A stretch of 64,000 nucleotides of DNA from Flavobacterium chilense (GTDB taxonomy: Bacteria > Bacteroidota > Bacteroidia > Flavobacteriales > Flavobacteriaceae): the NCBI RefSeq assembly GCF_001602525.1, contig NZ_LSYT01000006.1:372001-436000 (forward strand), written 5' to 3'. A model generated the notes under the pieces. The model was not told the origin of the DNA and made no database searches. It was given only the letters and a program-made list of their open reading frames with translations. Below, one piece after another: positions 59,904 to 64,000 of this stretch (position 1 is its first letter; each line of letters starts with the position of its first letter). The translations under genes and the position numbers were made by a program.

Positions 59904-60494
59904 TCATGGCGTCAGTGCTTTTATAACCAGATTAAATGCTTCATTATTTATTTCAGGTGTAAAAGCAAAAGGCTTTCCTGACATTGATTTCCCTTCCCGA
60001 TGAAGTTCTAAAAGAGAATAAAGCGAGCCGTAAGCAATGCTCCAGAATACTTCGAACGTAATTGGTACAAGTTCTTTTTTTTCGATAGCTTTTGTAATGA
60101 ATTTTGTCATTTCAATCTTAAAATCGGTTGTGATTTCAGCTAAAATTGCTTCGCCGTAGGTAGAATGTTTTAAAAGTTCAAAACAAGTTGTTTCCAGAAC
60201 AAAAGTGAGGGCATATTTAGATCGGTTTTCCCATTGCTTTCTTAAGCCTTCTGTGAAAGACATTTCGGATGAGAACCCAACTAACATTTCATTAAAGAAA
60301 TTTTTGCCAATTTCAGTTCCAATTTTTCGAATTAGATCTTCTTTGTCCGAATAATAAATATAAAGAGTAGCAACAGAAACGCCACATTCTTTAGCCAGGC
60401 GGTTCATTCCAAAACCTTCGACACCTTGTGAAACCAGCATTTCTAATGCTTTTTGCTTTACAATTTCTTCTTTATTTACATCTCTTGTTCTCAT
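59904..60494 (-). CDS. TetR/AcrR-family repressor
   Basis: This 196-residue protein has an N-terminal TetR HTH (VSQGVEGFGMNRLAKECGVSVATLYIYYSDKEDLI) and a ligand-binding C-terminal domain. It is encoded just upstream of the TetX-like monooxygenase on the same strand, and a near-palindromic 22-bp operator with a -7 box lies before its own start. It therefore probably represses itself and the monooxygenase and responds to a small molecule. The inducer is unknown. Confidence 0.9.
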   Translation of the reverse strand: MRTRDVNKEEIVKQKALEMLVSQGVEGFGMNRLAKECGVSVATLYIYYSDKEDLIRKIGTEIGKNFFNEMLVGFSSEMSFTEGLRKQWENRSKYALTFVLETTCFELLKHSTYGEAILAEITTDFKIEMTKFITKAIEKKELVPITFEVFWSIAYGSLYSLLELHREGKSMSGKPFAFTPEINNEAFNLVIKALTP

Positions 60495-60514
60495 AATTCT
60501 AATTAATCAGGGTA

Positions 60515-60522
60515 CAAAGATA
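60515..60522 (-). promoter_or_regulatory. -7 box of the TetR gene
   Basis: The minus strand reads TATCTTTG, matching TAnnTTTG, next to the palindromic operator. Confidence 0.5.
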
Positions 60523-60527
60523 TAAAT

Positions 60528-60549
60528 AATAAATGAACGTTCGTTTATT
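60528..60549. promoter_or_regulatory. TetR-type operator palindrome
   Basis: The 22-bp sequence AATAAATGAACGTTCGTTTATT is a palindrome apart from one symmetric mismatched pair. It lies just upstream of the -7 box, between the -7 and -33 positions, where a bound repressor would block RNA polymerase. Confidence 0.75.
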
Positions 60550-60642
60550 AATGGATAAAAAAGTTTTAGAGATGCTAAGGTTCTGAAGTGCTAAGGTTTT
60601 TTTATACTTTTTGGACAAGCTTCAACTTTAGCTGGAGATGGG

Positions 60643-60672
60643 AAAAGAAGAAAAGAAGAAAAGAAGAAAAGA
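60643..60672. repeat. Short tandem repeat (AAAAGAAG)n
   Basis: An 8-bp unit AAAAGAAG repeats about 3.7 times. It is non-coding and probably a slippage-generated microsatellite. Confidence 0.7.
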
Positions 60673-60752
60673 AAAAGGTCTTAGCCAAACTCAATAATTA
60701 AATTGATTAAAAGGTTTGTGTTTTAGCGTCTTTGCAGTATAAATCCATAAAA

Positions 60753-60792
60753 AAACTGCTGGTACAATTCGTGAAAATTGTACCAGCAGTTT
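60753..60792 (-). terminator. Terminator of the L,D-transpeptidase gene
   Basis: AAACTGCTGGTACAATT (60753-60769) pairs perfectly with 60776-60792 around 6 bases. It lies 23 bp after the stop. Confidence 0.8.
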
Positions 60793-60814
60793 CTTCTTTG
60801 GATAGCATTATTTT

Positions 60815-61696
60815 TTAAGGAGTCGCTGTTTGTTCAGCTTCTCTGACTTTTTGATTGTCTAATATCTTTTGTATAAAAGGTTTCGTTTGGGTGTCTATTT
60901 CTGTTTCTGAAATATCCAGGGCTTTTGGATCTTTTACCAATTCAAACCATGGTTTTGGACCGTCAAAATTATAGCTTCCAAAAACAATTACCGGAGTTCC
61001 TTTTACTTTTACGTTTTCCTTATCTTTCAAAATCCATTCATCAGCCCATTTGTAAAGATCTTTGGCATCATTTTCCTGTAGCCTTAAGCATGAATGTGAG
61101 GCTGGATATCCTGGTAATGCATATTCATGAAAACCAACGCCCAGTTTATTTTCAATATTAAAATTCCATTTTAAGTCCCATTCGTCGTTAAAAGTACTGG
61201 TAGTTTTTTCGGCTTTCCAGTTGGTAAAAAATAATCCGGTTGGTGTAGGATCTTTTTTTCTTCCCATATTGGTTGGGCCTGTATAAATTAATTCTCCATT
61301 TTCATAGGCAGCAAATGCTTGGGCAGGATAAGAGAAAATAATTACTTTAGATACTTCTTCTAAGGCTTTTACATGTGTTGGAAACGGAAGATAGTAAACA
61401 ATATCACCAGTAAAATCAGCAGGAATTACAACTGAATCTAATTTAGCAAAATTCGCTTTATCAGTTCTGTTTATGGCATAAGCAATACGAAGCTTAGTGC
61501 TGTCAGATCCGTTTGTTTTAAGCCATTCTTTCGTTTTTTCAAAGTGATAGGCTACCGATTTTGGTTTGATATGCTCGATTACTTTTTTGGCTTTTACCTT
61601 CTCTTTTGTTTCTGTTGATTCATTTTTTTTGCATGAACCTAACAGAACTAAGATGAATAACAGGAGGATATTGGATGTGTAATATAACTTTTTCAT
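60815..61696 (-). CDS. L,D-transpeptidase family lipoprotein
   Basis: This 293-residue lipoprotein (signal LFILVLLGSCKKN) has the YkuD-like catalytic segment GFHEYALPGYPASHSCLRLQENDAKDLYKW, where His and the SHSC-R site with the nucleophilic Cys give the H-x(n)-S-x-x-C-x-R pattern. It also has TPTGLFFTNWKAE and a C-terminal GTPVIVFG. It would form 3-3 peptidoglycan cross-links or anchor a protein in the periplasm. The SHSCLR variant of the usual SHGCVR is a mild difference that does not remove catalytic residues. Confidence 0.88.
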   Translation of the reverse strand: MKKLYYTSNILLLFILVLLGSCKKNESTETKEKVKAKKVIEHIKPKSVAYHFEKTKEWLKTNGSDSTKLRIAYAINRTDKANFAKLDSVVIPADFTGDIVYYLPFPTHVKALEEVSKVIIFSYPAQAFAAYENGELIYTGPTNMGRKKDPTPTGLFFTNWKAEKTTSTFNDEWDLKWNFNIENKLGVGFHEYALPGYPASHSCLRLQENDAKDLYKWADEWILKDKENVKVKGTPVIVFGSYNFDGPKPWFELVKDPKALDISETEIDTQTKPFIQKILDNQKVREAEQTATP

Positions 61697-61784
61697 AAAT
61701 TGGTTTTTTTAGTATTGTAAAGTTATTTTAATTATCGCAAAAATGACTTACACAATTTTTTGAATTGTTTACTGGATTTTCATT

Positions 61785-63278
61785 TTAATTTGCCTCAATC
61801 AATTTTAAAGTATACTCAAATTGGGTATCTTTATTTTGCATGAAATCATCAAAAGTTTGTTTTACCTCATGATCAGGCATTACACCTCGTCCAAAAAGTT
61901 GTTTTGTTTTTTTAGGAACATCCTGTTCTAAGTTTACAATCGAAAATTGTGTTTTAATTTTTGTATTGGGCAGTTCATATTCGATAGGAGTATGACCATT
62001 GTGACCGTAATAGCCGCCCATTGTTTCTTCGCCAATAATTATAGCATTTGTTTTTCCTGCAACTAACGAGGCGAAAAGTGATCCTGCCGAAGCTACTCTT
62101 AGACTTATCAATAAGTAAACCTGACCTTTAAAATTGTTTTTATCTGGTTGTAATAAACGATTGAATTTTACATCCTGAGGATATGTTTTGCCTTTTAATA
62201 TTGGATACTCTTCTTTTAACTCAGCTTCAAAATCATTTATTTCTTCGAGTTTTTTTGCAGCTTCAGTTTCTTCGAAGACAAAGTATTTAACAAACGGGAT
62301 TTTTTGAAAATTAATATAAGCACTGGTATTTTCGCGATAGGTCTTTTGAGTTAAATAGGAGAAAGTTACGAGATCATTAGGGTCTGATCCGCCTCCATTA
62401 TTTCTAACATCTACAATTAGATTTTTGATTTCAGGATGTACAGTAAGCATTTGAAAACAACTGTCGAGGTATTTTTTATACGCTATGTGTTCTTTGTCTT
62501 CTGCATTTCCTCCAATTGCGAAAGTATGGACAGCCAGTAAGGCTGTGTTTTGAGAAATAACCTTGAATGAATATTTGTTTTTGATCTTATTGTAGAATAA
62601 ACTATCAGAAGGAAAAGAATGGCGTTTTTTGAAGTTTTCCTTTCTTTCGTCACTAGAAATACCGGTAATATTTTTAGAAAGTTTTTCAGTTTGGTAAGGA
62701 AGTGAGTATTGAACTAAAAAGGTTTCTTTAGGTCCATATTCCATTTCAAAATATCTTGAAAACGCAGCATTAATTCCAATCGATTTTCCTGATGTATTAA
62801 ACCCATCTGTGGTGTAATATTTATAAAAGGAGCGTACGATTTTGTTGATGGAAATTCCGTTAATGCTATAAATTTGTGAGCCTAACGGAATTTCGTCATT
62901 TTTAAAATTGATGATTGTTTTGTTATCGATTAATTTTACCGGAAAAGGGAAAAAAACTTTTTCTGATGTATATCTGTTTTTATATGCATCAGGAATAGTG
63001 GTATTATTATGTACGCTGCCTTCGAAGTCAGTAATTTTCGTGATTATTTTATAGAAGCCTATTATGTCTTTAGGTTTCTTTAATTGTGTAAAAGCCCAGG
63101 AATATATGCTGTCGATTTGCTTTTTAGTCCGGTATTTGTAAATACCTGAATTTGCTTTTTCTCTAATTTGTCTAAAAGTGGTCAGGTCTTGTTTTAATTT
63201 TTCTGCGGTAAATTTTCCATTTTGAGAAAATAACAGAGCTGGTAAAAATAAAAAGAGTATTAGTTTTAATTTAAGCAT
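61785..63278 (-). CDS. S41-family (C-terminal processing) peptidase
   Basis: This 497-residue protein has a signal peptide (LKLILFLFLPALLFSQ) and an S41 peptidase domain without an obvious full PDZ domain. It shows LIVDVRNNGGGSDPNDLVTF, VYLLISLRVASAGSLFASLVAG with the catalytic Ser in ASAGS, and IIIGEETMGGYYGHNGHTPIEYELP. It is probably a periplasmic protease of tail-specific type. It follows the nudK-like gene on the same strand by 38 bp and may be co-transcribed with it. Confidence 0.88.
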   Translation of the reverse strand: MLKLKLILFLFLPALLFSQNGKFTAEKLKQDLTTFRQIREKANSGIYKYRTKKQIDSIYSWAFTQLKKPKDIIGFYKIITKITDFEGSVHNNTTIPDAYKNRYTSEKVFFPFPVKLIDNKTIINFKNDEIPLGSQIYSINGISINKIVRSFYKYYTTDGFNTSGKSIGINAAFSRYFEMEYGPKETFLVQYSLPYQTEKLSKNITGISSDERKENFKKRHSFPSDSLFYNKIKNKYSFKVISQNTALLAVHTFAIGGNAEDKEHIAYKKYLDSCFQMLTVHPEIKNLIVDVRNNGGGSDPNDLVTFSYLTQKTYRENTSAYINFQKIPFVKYFVFEETEAAKKLEEINDFEAELKEEYPILKGKTYPQDVKFNRLLQPDKNNFKGQVYLLISLRVASAGSLFASLVAGKTNAIIIGEETMGGYYGHNGHTPIEYELPNTKIKTQFSIVNLEQDVPKKTKQLFGRGVMPDHEVKQTFDDFMQNKDTQFEYTLKLIEAN

Positions 63279-63316
63279 TTGGAAGTTTTTTAAACCTAAA
63301 AATACTTAAAAATACT

Positions 63317-63898
63317 TTAAACCAATCCTTTTATTTTGGCGTGTTGTAATAATAAAATGGTTTTAGCATCTGTAATTTCTCCAGATTCAATCATGGCATA
63401 AGCTTCATCAAAAGTATATTCCAGAACTTCGATGTTTTCCTGTTCGGCATCTAATCCGCCACCGGCACTTACTTTCATTGTTTCATCATATTCTCCCACA
63501 AAAAGATAGAGGATTTCTGTAACAGAACCAGGAGACATATAGGTTTCTACAACTTTTTCTACTTTTTTTAATCGATAACCGGTTTCTTCTTCTGTTTCGC
63601 GAATAACAGCCTGTTCGGCATTGTCCTTATCTAAAAGTCCCGCACAAACCTCGATCATCATTCCGGTTTTATTTCCGTTCATATAAGTAGGTAAACGAAA
63701 CTGACGTGTTAGGATTACTGTTTTTTTGATTGTATTATATAATAAAATACCTGCTCCGTTACCACGATCGTAAACTTCTCGAATCTGAATTTCAGGTTTG
63801 TCTTTTTGGTTTTTATAGCTAAAACTAACCTTGTTTAAAATATACCAATTGTCTGATAATAGTTTAGTTTCTTTTATTTCAATTTCTGGATTTTTCAT
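63317..63898 (-). CDS. nudK: NUDIX hydrolase, GDP-mannose pyrophosphatase type
   Basis: This 193-residue protein has the Nudix box GLLDKDNAEQAVIRETEEETGY. Upstream family-specific residues (EVYDRGNGAGILLYNTIKKTVILTRQFRLPTY) and the C-terminal MIESGEITDAKTILLLQHAK match NudK-type GDP-mannose pyrophosphatases. It cleaves GDP-mannose to GMP and mannose-1-phosphate; related members prefer ADP-ribose. It lies between the S41 peptidase gene and the purA end, all leftward. Confidence 0.9.
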   Translation of the reverse strand: MKNPEIEIKETKLLSDNWYILNKVSFSYKNQKDKPEIQIREVYDRGNGAGILLYNTIKKTVILTRQFRLPTYMNGNKTGMMIEVCAGLLDKDNAEQAVIRETEEETGYRLKKVEKVVETYMSPGSVTEILYLFVGEYDETMKVSAGGGLDAEQENIEVLEYTFDEAYAMIESGEITDAKTILLLQHAKIKGLV

Positions 63899-63921
63899 TG
63901 GGAAAAAAGTTTTGTATAAAA

Positions 63922-63946
63922 AAACGCTCTGATTTTCAGAGCGTTT
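63922..63946 (-). terminator. Terminator of purA
   Basis: AAACGCTCTGA pairs perfectly with TCAGAGCGTTT around TTT. The A run to its left gives a T tract in the leftward transcript, and it lies 8 bp after the purA stop. Confidence 0.85.
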
Positions 63947-63953
63947 AAATGTA

Positions 63954-64000
63954 TTATTTTGTTATTGTTTGTTTTCTGTCTGGTCCAACAGATACAATTT
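63954..64000 (-). CDS. purA: 3' end of adenylosuccinate synthetase
   Basis: The leftward frame entering the right edge reads IVSVGPDRKQTITK and stops at 63954-63956. The phrase SVGPDR followed by T matches the end of PurA (E. coli ends STGPDRTETM). PurA makes adenylosuccinate from IMP, the step to AMP. Only 15 codons plus part of one are visible, so the assignment rests on this short but distinctive motif and the terminator just after it. Confidence 0.65.
   Translation of the reverse strand, partial: IVSVGPDRKQTITK

Noticed and set aside
60643..60672. A regulatory or coding function for the AAAAGAAG repeats
   Set aside because: The segment is non-coding simple sequence, probably arising by slippage.

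Overview
The window is AT-rich DNA from a member of the Bacteroidetes, most probably a Flavobacterium-like organism. The grounds are paired DUF4249 and TonB-dependent receptor genes, DUF3276 (PUR-alpha-like), DUF5723 and DUF6515 proteins, a long NusB, a cyclophilin-FKBP fusion, many short lipoproteins, and promoters of the TAnnTTTG (-7) type in place of sigma70 -10 boxes. No rRNA, tRNA or CRISPR array was seen.

Region 1 (1 to about 12,650) is the right part of an integrated mobile element whose left end lies outside the window. From left to right it carries a leftward operon of DUF4007 protein, large P-loop ATPase and PAPS-reductase/DndC-like sulfurtransferase (1-5098, open at the left edge), which looks like a defence or DNA-sulfur-modification cargo. 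Next come a MobB-type relaxase and its MobA accessory protein (5357-7058), a hairpin-rich oriT candidate (7123-7218), a DUF3408 conjugation-type gene, and a small gene that is open only through a -1 frameshift (8611-8993). Two tandem excisionase-like HTH genes, a zinc-ribbon protein and a secreted repeat protein follow, and an IntDOT-like tyrosine recombinase closes the element. No coupling protein or type IV secretion genes are visible, so the visible part looks like a mobilizable rather than self-transmissible element. A 26-bp motif occurs ahead of three rightward units of the element.

Region 2 (12,700-30,140) is chromosomal: a ParE-type toxin-antitoxin pair, rlmF, thiamine pyrophosphokinase, a DUF4249/TonB receptor pair, an AraC regulator, monomeric isocitrate dehydrogenase, rplS, and trmD separated from rplS by three accessory genes.

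Region 3 (30,400-46,500) holds small lipoproteins, an archaemetzincin-like protease, sugar isomerase and cupin genes, an MFS exporter, the dual-domain prolyl isomerase, redox and hydrolase genes, an ABC exporter, Leu/Val/Phe dehydrogenase, nusB and yajC.

Region 4 (46,500-64,000) holds pepT, a formylglycine-generating-enzyme-like protein, pyrD, the satD-DUF3307 pair with a striking array of four palindromes spaced 28 bp apart, HMG-CoA lyase, guaB, a TetX-like flavin monooxygenase with a TetR regulator and operator, an L,D-transpeptidase, an S41 peptidase, nudK, and the 3' end of purA at the right edge. Many genes end in clear hairpin terminators, and several dispersed palindromic repeats lie between genes.
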